Assembly: GCF_030445035.2 (NCBI RefSeq)
Contig: NC_080699.1
Location: forward strand, 4,774,001-4,838,000
Reading direction: 5' to 3'
DNA length: 64,000 bases
Source: Dasypus novemcinctus
Taxonomy: Eukaryota; Chordata; Mammalia; Cingulata; Dasypodidae
Below, one piece after another: positions 21,867 through 33,303 of the stretch. A model generated the notes under the pieces. That model saw nothing but the letters and a program-made list of their open reading frames with translations. It was not told the DNA's origin and made no database searches. Each line of letters starts with the position of its first letter. The stretch's first letter is position 1. A program made the position numbers and the translations under genes.

Positions 21867-22840
21867 AATATATAAAATAATTTTTTCTGGACGGGATTAA
21901 TAGCACCATTGTGGATGACATCATCAGAAAGAGACAGAAAACTTGAAGACAGATTTTTTAAATCCAATCTGAATACCAGAAAATAAAAAGATGAAAAAGA
22001 ACACACATAATTTTAGTGAAATATGCAGCAATATCAAGGAGTAAAATACTTGTGTAGAGTCCCAGAAATATAAGAGAAAGAGAATGGGCAGAAAATGTAT
22101 TTGAAGTAATAATTCCCCCAAATTTTCCAAATTTGCTGTTAGATGTAAAAACATATGTAGCTCAGTAAAAGTAATTGGTGTTAATAGAAATACTACAACT
22201 TCATGTTTGTGAATAGCCCATGCCTGAATCTGGTATCTCTTTCTATTAAAGAAACTGAATTTTTATTTTTAAAAATCTCCCCCTAAAGAAAATTTTTGAC
22301 CCATATCATTTTACTGATGAATTTTTGTCAAACTTTCAAGAAGCAGATAATATTACACAATCCCTTTCAGAAAATAATGGGAATGGAAACTCCAATTTGA
22401 TTTAAAAGGCCAGAGTAACCCTAATGCTGTAACATGTTAAAATCACTAATACACACACAAATTTAGAGAGAGGGAGAATTAACATAGATGGAAATTTATA
22501 TCAAAATATTTGCAAATCTAATCCAACAATATATAAAATGATTCTACATCAGAATCAAATAGCATTTATCTCACAAATGCATACTTGGTTTTACAGTCAA
22601 ATGCCAGTCAATTTAATTAACCATATTAACAGAATGAAAGAGAAAAACATATTATTGTGCCAATATGAATGGGAAAAAAAAAACATGACTTTATATCATA
22701 TGTAGAAATAAACTCAAAATGTGCTAAGAGTAATGATAGATCAAGTTCAAATGTGTGTTAAATGTTGGTTCAATAGGGAAATTATCTCCTGGAATAGATT
22801 ATTCCATTCAGAAAGGTGAAGGTATATAGTATTTGCTTAA
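21867..22840 (+). mobile_element. Old L1 ORF1/ORF2, sense, part 2
   Basis: Continues the L1 after the LTR: 'ctggacgggattaatagcac', 'gaaaacttgaagacagatt' and 'agagtcccagaaatataaga' follow ORF1 order. From 22260 ORF2 reverse transcriptase traces appear ('ttactgatgaatttttgtca', 'attaacagaatgaaagagaa'). No usable frame remains; a large deletion lies between the ORF1 and ORF2 parts. Confidence 0.7.
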
Positions 22841-22940
22841 TAGTGACTATTTTGCCTTAATGGTGAATAGAAACAATAAATGTTTATTTTGTTCCCTATT
22901 GAAGACATCAGAAAATACAGTTTATAGAAATGTTAGAATT

Positions 22941-23001
22941 ATATATATATATGCACACAAATATGCCCATACACATAGACACATATATGTGTGTGTGTGT
23001 G
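22941..23001. repeat. TA/CA/TG microsatellite
   Basis: TATATATATATA (22941-22952), an imperfect CA-rich stretch, then (TG)n near 22986-23001. Confidence 0.8.
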
Positions 23002-23644
23002 TATACCTGAAATCAAAGGGAGCATAAAAATTAAGAAGACATCCAGATTTAACACTCCAAAGATCAAAGAATGCCATAGTTAAAAGCAGTGGAAGAAGTC
23101 ACTGAAAAGCCTACTTAAAATAAGTAGTGTGTGATGTCATTAGAACCAGGAACACTTCTAGTGACAAAACTGAAGCAGGAAGAGGTTTCCAGAAATATGA
23201 GTCCAAAGGATATATAAACTGAGAGTTTCTCAATATCTTGGAGAACTTGATAAAACACCTGTAATATTCCTGATATGTGGCGATGCCATCTCTGAAAAAC
23301 ATTTTTTATTTTGCAAGAAGGCAACATTGTATGCTATTCTCTCTCTCCCAAATGTAACTTCAAAGACTAAACACCAAATTGAAAAAACTAAGTAACTAAG
23401 TTCTCTAGTCATAGGATCAGAATATCTGCAAGGAATGACCAGTATTCTGATGAAGCTGAAAGAAAGAATTTGTTCATCTAAACCTGTCCCCTCTACATAC
23501 CATTTTGTGTCTATGTTCTTCAGAATTATTAGTACAATGTTCCGGGAATGTAATCTTGACCAGGTAACTGCTCTGAGAGTATGGATCGGTTTATATGCCA
23601 GATTTGGTGAGTGTAAGGCCAGTGCTGTGAAAATCCCTCTGTCC
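23002..23644. other. Unassigned stretch
   Basis: Short minus-strand frames (23111-23412) carry no recognisable domain and probably occur by chance. No repeat named. Confidence 0.3.
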
Positions 23645-25275
23645 TTTTATTCATTTATTTATTTGTTTGGTTTTTTGTTTTCATTTATTTTAAGAAACTT
23701 GAGAATACATAAGTGCTACATAAAATATATAGGAGTTTCCCATATGCCCCATTCCCTACACTTCCACACTTTCCCACATTAACAACATCTTTAATTAGTG
23801 TGATACATTTGTTCCAATTGATGAACATATTGAAACATTGCCACTAACCATGGATTATAGTTTACATTATAGTTTACACCCTGTCCTACACAATTTGCAA
23901 GTTATGACAAAATGTGCAATGGCCTGTATCCATAATTGCAATGTCATGCAGGACAGTCCCAATGTTCCAAAAATGCCCCCATATTACTCCAATTTTTCTC
24001 TCTCCCTCCCCTCAGAAACTCTGGTGGTCACTGCCTCCATATAAGTGATAAAAATCCTTTCATTGCCAAAATAACAAAAAGTCCATAGTAGAATAATAGT
24101 AAATCAACTTTAGTCTACTGTTCATGCCCCAGTCTTGAGGATTTGGGGATTTTAATGACTACTTGCCTCCAATTAAGTGGGGTCTTAGATTCCATGGCAC
24201 AGGTGGATGCAATTCTCTTGTTTGCAGTTGCAGACCCTCTCTGTTCCTTGGGATGGGCATTGTCCATCATCATCTCCTTGTTAGTTGTCCTGGATGAGTC
24301 CAATAAACTGAGAATAGGTATTGCTGAGATTCAGAGCCACCGGGCACATGGATGGACCAAAGATTCAAGTCTCTTAGACATACACCTATCAAGTCTAGTA
24401 CTAACCATAGGTTCAAATAGAAGGGGCAGAAAAGTTGTGTGTAGGGAAATCACAAATGAATCCAACTCTGTCACACTGGAAGCATAAGTTCCAAGGTAAG
24501 GCCCACTGGCAGGGTGCCAAACTCATGAGCTTTCTGCCCTGCCTATAGATCTGGATGTCTCTAGAACCTTCAAGAACCCCACTATTTGAGGCAATATTTA
24601 CTGTGGCAGTCATTGAAATCCTGTTGAGAAGAGCATAAGAGTAAGCTCTGGAATGACCTCCCAAATCATTTTGAAATCTCTTAGCCTTAAGAACTCATTT
24701 GTTTTTACCATTTCCCCTTTATGGTAAAAGTCTTTTTCCAGGTGCTTTACTAGTTGGTGCTTGGTAATAATCCCTCAGTGCCAGGGAGGTTCATCCCTGA
24801 GAGTCATGTCCCATGCGGAAAGGAAGGTAATACATTTGTTTGCTGAGTTTGGCTTAGAGAAAGGCCACATTTAAGCAAAAAGGAGACCCTCAGGAGGTAA
24901 TTCTTAGACAGCATATAATACTTGGCTAAGTTTCAATTTCAAAAGAAAATATCCGTAAGAACAGTCATCATTATCAAGAGTCTGGTGTAATGGTCAGTTC
25001 TCCTTCAATTAGTCATTACCCTTGCACTTGAGGGATTCTTGCTGTCCCATTAGACAATGTAGTAGAGCTTTCCAGGGTGGGAATTCAGTATTCTTTCAGT
25101 TATTTTGTGGATCTCCAGCCACTGAGACAGTGCCCATGAATACTTGAACACATTCATATGCCTTAGAGGCATGCCCCAGATGAACCCCCTCTTATGCATC
25201 CCCCTATTACCAACACCCCACACCAATGTTCCTTCCCTGCCACAGTTGTGACCCTTCTGTAATTCAAAACTTCTC
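23645..25275 (-). mobile_element. Long ORF-less retroposon, antisense
   Basis: About 1.6 kb. Read on the minus strand it ends in an AAATGAAAAC-type A-rich tail (23645-23692) preceded by 'gaatggggcatatgggaaac'. Its middle shares an ordered core with 56986-58911: 'gccaaactcagc', 'atgggacatgactctcaggg', 'cctccctggcactgaggga', 'tttattggactca', 'gagaattgcatcca', 'tggaatctaagacc'. No open frame is conserved between copies. It looks like an element moved by L1 enzymes. The left 3'-end motif also recurs at 47085-47690. Confidence 0.65.
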
Positions 25276-26739
25276 AAAAGATGAAGCCAAGAAAATAACC
25301 AAATAAATATAAGAAAATGAAATAATGATAGTTTTTAAAATAACATATAAAACACAAAAAAATTGTTTTAAATAAAAAATTTTAATAATAAAAATAATTT
25401 TAAACAACATATCTTTCTTCACTGTAAGATCTGTTATCTTGTCCTTTAAACCCTTAGGATTTTTAGAGTTGAGGCACATAAATTAACCTGAAATAGCTAC
25501 ATGTGTTCCCCAGAGAACCAAATTGTATCTCATGAAGGAATTTGAATCTATGCAGACAATGAGAGTTCACCTAGCTGAACCCAAGCAGAGTAAAAAGTTA
25601 GTAGAATAACAAGGATTTTAGTCTTTAATATCCTTGGTCTTTTAATTCATGGTAAAAGGTAACTTTATTTAAGACTTTAAATTTTGTGGTGTTTTGACTT
25701 TTTTGAATATGAACTTTTCAAGGGATTTAAATTTTGGACTTCAAATTCTTACTGAGTATTTGATTAAAATCAATGATTATATTAAACTATAGCACATTAT
25801 GTTTTGAAATTTTATTATTGGAATATCTTAATTTTTAAAAAATTGAACTTTATTTCATATCTCCTCCTGATTATGAGTTTGGGACATTGTAGCTGGACAC
25901 AGGAAGAGAAAAAAGAATGGAGTTGATCATGGTTTTAATAGTTGGAAATTGTTAATATTAGTTTGCTTCCTTATCACCCCTCAGTTCTATTTTCTTATTT
26001 TAAGTTTCAGGGAGAAATTAAACATGTATAGCCAAATTCTTCCTCCTTCTTTGCCTTGAGAAGTAGTTGCTCCCTCTTTGCCTTGAGAGCATTTACTGAT
26101 ATGCCCCTTCATAGAGTGAGAGTTTTAGAAGCAAGAACCTCATGGGTAAAAGTGAGGTCTATATACACCAAATCCTGCCTGTATAGAGCAATTCTGACTC
26201 TGGGATTCAATATTAGAAGCATATTTCCCATCATCTGTAACACATATAAGCTTTCTTTTTAATAAAAGTAGAATCTTTTTTTATTTTGTTTGTTTTGTTT
26301 TGTTTTTCCTCTGCTTGACTCTTCTGCCTTAATTTTCAATGTTTTCATAATAATCCAGGTGAGTAAGAGTGATTTGTAGCCTGAATTTCTCAAATCCCCA
26401 TCAAAATCTCTACACATATTTGTTACCATCCTTCTAGAAATAATTGAATTCCCCCACCTCTCTCTCTCCTCCTTAAATTAAACATACATAAAATTCAATT
26501 TTGTATACCAATATCATAAAATACATAAAATTTTACATTTTTATTTGAGTTTCACATTCAAGTTTATGCTACCATAATAAAATAGATGTATAGCATCCTT
26601 CTAAATAGCTGTATAACATTCCTTAGTAAGGTTCTAATTTAATTTAGGAAATGAATTGTCTGCTGTGGTCATCATTAAAGTCATCTAAATACCTTCCCGA
26701 TTATTGGCAGGTTATGCCCATGGTAGACTTGCACTTCCT
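25276..26739. other. Unassigned AT-rich DNA
   Basis: About 1.5 kb with a TTTTG-rich run at 26278-26310 and nothing else that I can support. Confidence 0.35.
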
Positions 26740-27700
26740 GTCACCTTTATTTTTGAATAAAGACATGGGAATAATTCTGTCCTATGAGTTGGTAATGGAA
26801 GTGATGTGTGTCACTTCTAGAGCAGAGAATAAAGTTCAAGACCCTCTGGGACTCTCTTTCTGCCAAAAAGACTTCCAGTGATACAGTTAATGACAGTGCC
26901 ATCCAAGTTATAAGAATGATGCCAGGGGCTCTACTGGCATTCAGAAGGACATGTTGCATGAATAAGAAAGTAAATCTGTGCCTTTAAGTCCCTGAGATTG
27001 GTACAGAAATTGGAGCCTAGATTATTGCTATCACAGCATACACTAGCCTACAATGATAGATGCAGAAATTGGCACCTAGAAATGGGCTGTTGCTGCTATT
27101 AAAAACTTCAAACATATGACATTGGCTTAGGAACCAGGAGGAAAGGAAGCTGATATGGGAGACTGAAAGAAAGTCCATAATATCCAGTGGAAACACTTTG
27201 ATAAAACAGGCACCTGTTGTATATAACATGGCAGACAAGGCCTCTAATCAATTTATAGATTTATGTGAAGAATGGTTTGAAAACTCAAATATTATGTAGG
27301 AAATCTGGCTTCTGTTAGTTGAATTTAACATGGTTATTCAAAATGTGATGAGTTCAGAAAATAATTGCCGGTTCATAGAGGAATAAATGAAAGGACATGG
27401 TGAAGACTGATGGTTTGAAACTTGAAATATTATTTTAGGCAACAATTTCTCACCCATAATCATTAAACTATAAAACTGAGAGGATCTTTGATGATATGGA
27501 GGAAGATTTAGGGAAATAGGTGATAATATAAGAGAATAAGGCACTACAACAGCCAATTAAAGGATGTGTTTAAACAATTAGTGAGTGAACAAAATATTGA
27601 ATGTAGAGGTCAAGTAAGATGAGGCATGACATCCAGTCACTAAATTTAACAGCTGAAATATTGACAAGAGAGGGTCAAAGAGTGAGAATTAAAGAAAAAA
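26740..27700 (+). mobile_element. MaLR LTR end and internal region, sense
   Basis: 'ggaagtgatgtgtgtcactt' (26799) and 'cctttaagtccctgagattg' (26979) fit the 3' part of an MLT1-like LTR. Then 'agaaattggcacctagaaat', 'gggctgttgctgct' and 'acattggcttaggaaccagg' fit the start of the MaLR internal region. No duplication found; ends are vague. MaLR internal sequence normally carries only decayed gag-like frames, and none is open here. Confidence 0.6.
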
Positions 27701-27905
27701 ACCTAGGACAGTGGCTGGAGAAGAATGAGTAGATATGGATTTTTAATATGATATTCTTGAGAACGACTGATAATATTATTGATACTAAGTAGTAGATGAT
27801 GAAGACACAAAGGAAAGAAAAGGAAACCTTTTCAGCTAGTTTCCTAAGCAGGTAAACTGAAGGCGATATACAAAATATATGGGAAAATTTTGGCCTTTTA
27901 GGGCA

Positions 27906-28367
27906 TGTGGGGGTGTATATAGCCCAGCAAAACATGTTCTTACATTTAATCCATTCCCCTGGGTATGAAGCCATTGTAAGTAGAACATTTTGATAAGATT
28001 ACTTCAGTTAAGAAGGTATGGCTTACCTCATACAGGATGGGTTAAATCCTATTACTGGAGTCCTTTATAAGAGAATGAAATTCAGACACACATAGAGAAA
28101 GCCTTGGAAGCAGAAGGCTGGACAAGACGGATCCTGGAAGAAGTGGGAGAGACTAGGAGATGCCACCACAAGCTTTCCATGTCTCAGAGGAGCCGAAGAT
28201 TGCCAATAGCAAGCCCCAAACGCCACCTTCTTCATGAGAAAGCTTCAGTTTGATGATGCCTCCATCTGGACTTTCTTTTAGCCTCAAAACCATAAACCAA
28301 TAAATTTCCATTTTTTAAAGCCAACGCATTTCATGGTATTTGCTTGAGTAGCCTAGGAAACTAAAAA
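27906..28367 (+). mobile_element. MaLR-like solo LTR, sense
   Basis: About 462 bp, starting TGTGGGGGTGTATATAG and ending GGAAACTAAAAA. Landmarks in family order: 'ccattgtaagtagaac', 'ggatgggttaaatcctatta', 'ggagtcctttataagagaat', 'gagaaagccttggaagcag', 'aataaatttccatttttt', 'aaagccaacgcatttcatgg'. Flanks GGGCA (27901-27905) and GGGGA (28368-28372) agree at four of five bases. Confidence 0.8.
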
Positions 28368-28372
28368 GGGGA

Positions 28373-29379
28373 GGAAGCAACTACTTTGTTTACATATGTG
28401 TAAAGTATGGTTTCTGATGAAGTTAGGATTATAGCTTTACCTACGTATTAGAAGAAAAGAGAATATATTTTTAACTGACATTTATACTATAAAGTGAAAG
28501 TCATCTGCTAATAGATGGGTAGACTTCTTTCTCTAGTGATATAACCCCCTACCTAACTTGAAAATGCCTTGATACAAAATATTTGGAAGGCCTGAAGAAC
28601 AAACAAACAAACATCCTTTTAAATGAGTAATGGAGTTTTTGAGAAAGTCAGTGGAAATTCCAGATGCCACAAAGGAAAAAGCAAAAGCAAATAGGCATAC
28701 ACTGGGGAGAAAACACTGATATTCAGAAGACATGTATCAGTCACAGTAGCACAGAGGCTTTACTTTTAACACCCATAGAGGGAGTGGGACATAAATGCAA
28801 GTGAGGAGGAGTTGAAATTCCTGCAATGGCCAAGATGCTTGATGTGTTTCACAGTAAATCATAGGGGTTTGGAAAGAAAAGCATACTCTCCAAATATAAA
28901 ATATTTAAAAGTATACATCAAATAGGACCTCTGAATATAATGTGAAAAATATACACATGTGTTAGTGTAGTCAATATAATTAATTGCATAATAGATGGGT
29001 TTGAACACAAGTTTAAACATGGCTAAAGAGAAAATTAAGTGAAATATCTGGAAATATCTGCAAAACAAGTTAAGAAATTATGCAGAATGCAGCATGGAAG
29101 AAGAGATGGGAAATATGAAAGGGATATTAAGAGACATAGATGAAAGATTGAAAAGTCCTAAAATACTCCAATTACTGAGTGGCCTAAGGAAAAAGTAATA
29201 AATTGAGAAATAGTAAAATGGAGAATGTTTGAAAAGATAATGCCTGAGATTATTCAGAAAAGGTGAAAGGTATGGCACTTAGGATTCAAGAATCCTAATA
29301 AGTTCCAAAGCAGAATATAACAATAAATAAGTGAATATCTAGGAGCAATTTAATCTACAGAAAATCAAATAAGAATTTC
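28373..29379. other. Unassigned AT-rich DNA
   Basis: No supported gene or named repeat; two short minus-strand frames look like chance. Confidence 0.3.
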
Positions 29380-29900
29380 TTAAAAGATGCTATATATTAC
29401 CCACAAATAAATAAAATTAGACTGATAAGATACTTACCAATTTCAATAATTTAAATGAGAAGAATAATATCTTCAAAATTCTGACAGTATACCATTAAAG
29501 GAACTTTTATAGCTTGTATTTCAGAAGCAGGGAAAGGAAAAAGGTATGGGATTTCAGAAGAAATGGCAAGATGTTGATATAAATTTGATTAAATCTAAAC
29601 AAACATAATAATGGCATATATGGAGGTAAAAAAAAGAAATAAAACTAGGAAAATAACATGCAAGATGTAAGCAGAGTGATTTCATCCAGATTTATCATCA
29701 TTTTATTGATTTGGTATAGGTAAACTTTAGCCTTGTTAAGATATGTAAATTTGTCAAAGTTTAAAATACCTAAAGAATGAAAATAAAAACTGTCGATATT
29801 AAATCAGTAAAGAAAAGAGAGGGAAGACAATAAATGAGGTAATCACATAGAAATCAAAGGAAGAGAGCACAGAATATGATGTTCAAAAGGATCTAAATAT
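29380..29900 (+). mobile_element. HAL1/L1 fragment, sense
   Basis: 'accattaaaggaacttttat' then 'agcagggaaaggaaaaagg' and 'aagaaatggcaagatgttg' follow the order seen just past ORF1 in old L1/HAL1 elements. Decayed and without a frame. Confidence 0.45.
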
Positions 29901-30329
29901 ATAAAAGTAATCAACAAAAACAAAGTGAAAGAGGAGATATCAATTAGGTGTTTTGGGTGAAAAATAGATGCTTTGAAATAGTTACATAACTGCAGAGACA
30001 AATTACATAGAATTTTAAAAGGTGTGAGTGTAATGGGTACGATGAAGACATAGGAATAGAACATGGAAGGCTGGGGTGAGTGAGGTACTGCAGTTTTAAA
30101 TATTGACAGAGTGGTCTGGGTAGACTCACTCTGACAGTGACGGTTGAGGCAATACTGTAAGTAGATGACAGAGATAGATGTAAAAGTACAGAGGTTGCAA
30201 GGGCATTGCAGTGGAGGGAGCAGCTGACACACAGAACTGGGGCAGGGAGGTGCTTGATGTACTGGAGGAACAAGAAGTTGGAATCTATGACTGCAAAAAC
30301 AATGGGAAACAAACTCTCTCAGTGTCTAT
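29901..30329. other. Unassigned stretch beside HAL1-like element
   Basis: Minus-strand frames run here (down to 29843) past the ORF1 end, but they show no ORF2 start. They may be the 3' UTR of the element at 30330-32200. Confidence 0.35.
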
Positions 30330-31270
30330 CTGTGAATAGTCTAAACTCATTCTCATTTTTGAAAGACAATATGACAGATATAAGACTCTTGGTTGGAAGT
30401 TTTTCTCTTGCACAACATGGCTGTCTTGCCTCCAAGGTTTCTGGTGAGAAATCAACACTTAATCTTATTGGGCATTCCTTATATGCATTACTTTCCTCTT
30501 GCTGCTCTCAGAATTCTCTCTTTGTCTTTGGCATTTGACATTCTGATTAGTATGTTTCTCAGAGTCGGTCTATTTAGATTTAATCAGATGGGAGTATGTT
30601 GTGCTTCTTGGACACTGAAATCTATGTCCTTCAATAGGATTGGGAAATATTCTATCATTATTTTTTAAATATTCCTTCTGCCCGTTTTCCCTTCTCTTCT
30701 CCTTCTGGGACTGCCCATGACACATGTTTGCATATCTCCTGCTGTCATTTATTTCCCTGAGACCTTGTTCAATTTTTTTCATTCTTTTCTTTATGGGTTC
30801 TTCTATAGGTTTGCTTTCAGAGACCATTTATTCAACCTCACCAATCCTTTATATTGCCTCCTAAAATCTGCTATTATATGATTCCAGTGTATTTTTTATT
30901 TCATTTTTTGTGCCTTTCATTCTCATAAGATCTGCTATTTTTCTATGTATGCTTTCAAATTCTTCTTTGTGCTCATTCAAAATCTTCTTAATATCCTTAA
31001 TCACTTTAGCCATCTCATTGAATTTATTAAGGAGATTTGTTTGAACATCTATGATTAGTTGCCTCAACTCCTTTATGTCATCTGGAAGCTTATCTTGTTC
31101 CCTTAACTAGGCCATATCTTCCTGTTTCTTGGTGTGGATTGCAATTTTTTCTTGATGTCTTGGCATCTGGCTTACTAGAGTATTTATTCTAGGTGTAGTT
31201 TTTCTCTGTAGTTTAGGGCTACCTGCCCTTTCTCCTTTGCTGGTTGTGCAGTAGGAGGCCAGGTTGTAGT
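30330..31270 (-). mobile_element. L1/HAL1 ORF1 remnant, antisense
   Basis: Minus-strand remnant of an L1-type ORF1, the RNA-binding nucleic-acid chaperone of LINEs. From high to low coordinates: a charged coiled-coil piece at 31067-30861 (DIKKILNEHKEEF), linker sequence (30827-30570), then C-terminal-domain motifs NRPTLRNILIRMPKTK and PIRLSVDFSPETLEA near 30440, and an end like ISVILSFKNENEF near 30345. Frames break several times. No ORF2 follows on the 3' side, which favours HAL1 (ORF1-only) or an internally deleted L1. Confidence 0.7.
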
Positions 31271-32200
31271 TGATGCTGTAAGCTGTGGAGGCTCAAGCTG
31301 CCCTCATTGCCACAGGGACAGATGAAGCTTCTCCCAACTTTCTCCTTTGCCAGGGGTAGGGACAGAGTCACAGCTGTATGGAATAATCCAAGTCATGCAG
31401 GCCTAAACTGTAGCTGCCCAGAGAGACTGATGAAGCTTCAGGCCCCTTTCTGCCATGCCTGGAGCAGGAATGGAGCTGCAGATATGGGCAGCAATCTGTG
31501 CAGTGAGGGTCTAAGACGACTGCAGTTGCCCCAGTAGACTTCCAATTATTCAGTCTGTGCCAGCCAAAGGTACCTGCAGTTACCTGGATAGGCTGGTGCA
31601 GGGCCTGCCAGCCTCCTCCCTGCCAGAGGTACGGCTGACACCTAGGCTAGGGCTGCAGGCCAATTGGGGTGAAAGAAACTGGTTCCTACTGTCACTGTGA
31701 TTTTTGGTCAACCTGGCTGCCCCTCATGCTGAGGGTGGAATCAGAATGGCGGCTACTGGTGTCTTTCTGCTTGGACAGGTTCAAACTTCAACCCACTGAA
31801 TTTACTCATCAGTAACTGAAGTTGGTGCCCAACTGTCTCTTCCTCCCCCTTTTTTTGGAAAGTGGAGCTTCTAATTCTAGCCTCAGAACAGCTCCCAAAG
31901 TGGCTTGTGCCACCTGTGGATGATGGACACAGGCCTCTGCTATATGCTCTACTCATGAATCTTCTCTGAAGATGGGCAGTCTCCTCCTTCCATTCCTTCA
32001 AGGATGAGGCAGGATGCTCTTCTGGTCTTCTGGAGCCCTCAAACTGTCAACACAAGCTGACTCTAGGTGCTCCTTATGCTGCTGCCATCCTGCTGGTTGT
32101 CCTATGCTGGCTGCATTTACCAACACTTCTGCTGATATCTGATTTCTGTGAGCATATTCACATTGCCACTCCAAGTACAATGAAGGCTAACACAAATAAA
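31230..32200 (-). mobile_element. GC-rich 5' region of the HAL1-like element
   Basis: Upstream of the antisense ORF1, about 970 bp are much richer in G/C than the surroundings. They contain imperfect tandem units of roughly 110-120 bp: 'gatgaagcttc' recurs at 31322 and 31430, each followed by 'tttctcctttgcc' or 'ctttctgccatgcc', 'caggggtaggga' or 'gagcaggaatgga', and 'cacagctgtatgg' or 'gctgcagatatgg'. Repeated 5' UTR units are typical promoters of some LINEs. Confidence 0.5.
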
Positions 32201-32207
32201 ATCTTTC

Positions 32208-32460
32208 TTATAGTAGGCAATTTGTCCAGCTAAGGTTCTGAACCAGTGTTATGGCTTTTGCCACAATATTTCTAGCATGCAAAAGAAAATAATCTTCAAC
32301 CTTGCTATTAATCACAGTCCTGAAAATTGATACAGCATCATATTCATCTCCTCTACAAACTTCAGCCCCCAAAATTAAATTCCCAGCATGAGCAAATATC
32401 TTGTGAACATACAATTTTATATACTCCTTGTGGGTATTGCACACACAGACTTTTTTCCCA
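32208..32460 (-). pseudogene. Coding-like minus-strand frame, unidentified
   Basis: A frame without stops runs from about 32460 down to 32208. It reads like protein, with motifs HKEYIKLYVHKIF, GAEVCRGDEYDAVS and HARNIVAKAITL. I do not recognise the family. It is wedged between the GC-rich 5' region of the HAL1-like element and an L1 3' end, so it could be a fragment of a processed pseudogene or chance. No ATG context, intron or poly(A) tail supports an active gene. Confidence 0.25.
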
Positions 32461-32469
32461 GAAGGATAT

Positions 32470-33303
32470 TTGGTAATATTTGTAAAAAGAATTAAAAATA
32501 TTTAGAACAAATGGACCAGAAATTCCACTTTAAGAGTTTATCCTAAAGATATAACCAGATACGGCTACAAAAATAAATGTATATTACTAAGATGAAACTA
32601 ATAGTCCTTGCAAAGGATGATTGCTCAATAATAGGAGAATAGTTTCACAAAAATATAGCCTATTAAGTTATCACAAATCTTGTCTAGAAACAACGTAAGA
32701 TGCTCCTGTTAAAGCTTAATATGAAAAGCAGTATATAAAATGGAATATATAATTCAATAGCAATTCAAAGCCAATCACAAAATCACCCATCAAGTCTATA
32801 TGAATATGGAAATCCCCTATATTTTCAATGTAACTTTTCTGTAGTCTAAAAACTTCTTTAAAAATAAAGTTTTTTTAAAAAGATAATACATGATCCTAGA
32901 CAGGATCTAATAAAGGGGGCAAAAAGGCTCAAAAGGACATTAGTGGGACATATGAAATAATGGAATAAAGACTATAAGTTTTATATCAGTGTTAAAGTTC
33001 TTGACCTTGATAACAGCACTTAAGGTGGTTACATACATGAATATCCTTGTTCTTACAAATTGTATGTGGAAGTATTAAGTGTTCAAAGGGCATTATATAT
33101 AGAACTTATTCTCAAGTGATAGGTAGAGAGATAGATAATAGATGATAGATAGATACATAGATAGAGAATGATACAGCAAATATGGGAAAATGTTAAAAGT
33201 GGATCTGAGTATCTGGGTGGGAGGCAACTTGGAGTTTTTGCATTATTTTTGCAACTGTCTTGTAAGTTTGAGTTGATTTCAAAATAAAAAGTTTAATAAA
33301 AAA
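32470..33303 (+). mobile_element. L1 3' end, sense
   Basis: 'ccagaaattccactttaaga' opens an ORF2-end-like segment. The last 160 bp ('gatacagcaaatatgggaaa', 'atttttgcaactgtcttgt', 'gatttcaaaataaaaagttt') match a common old L1 3' end with an AATAAA. A GATA-rich microsatellite sits inside it. Confidence 0.75.
33118..33165. repeat. (GATA)n microsatellite
   Basis: Imperfect GATA/TAGA repeats of about 48 bp within the L1 3' end. Confidence 0.85.

Noticed and set aside
33118..33165. CRISPR-like short repeat array
   Set aside because: It is a simple GATA microsatellite without spacers, in a eukaryotic context.
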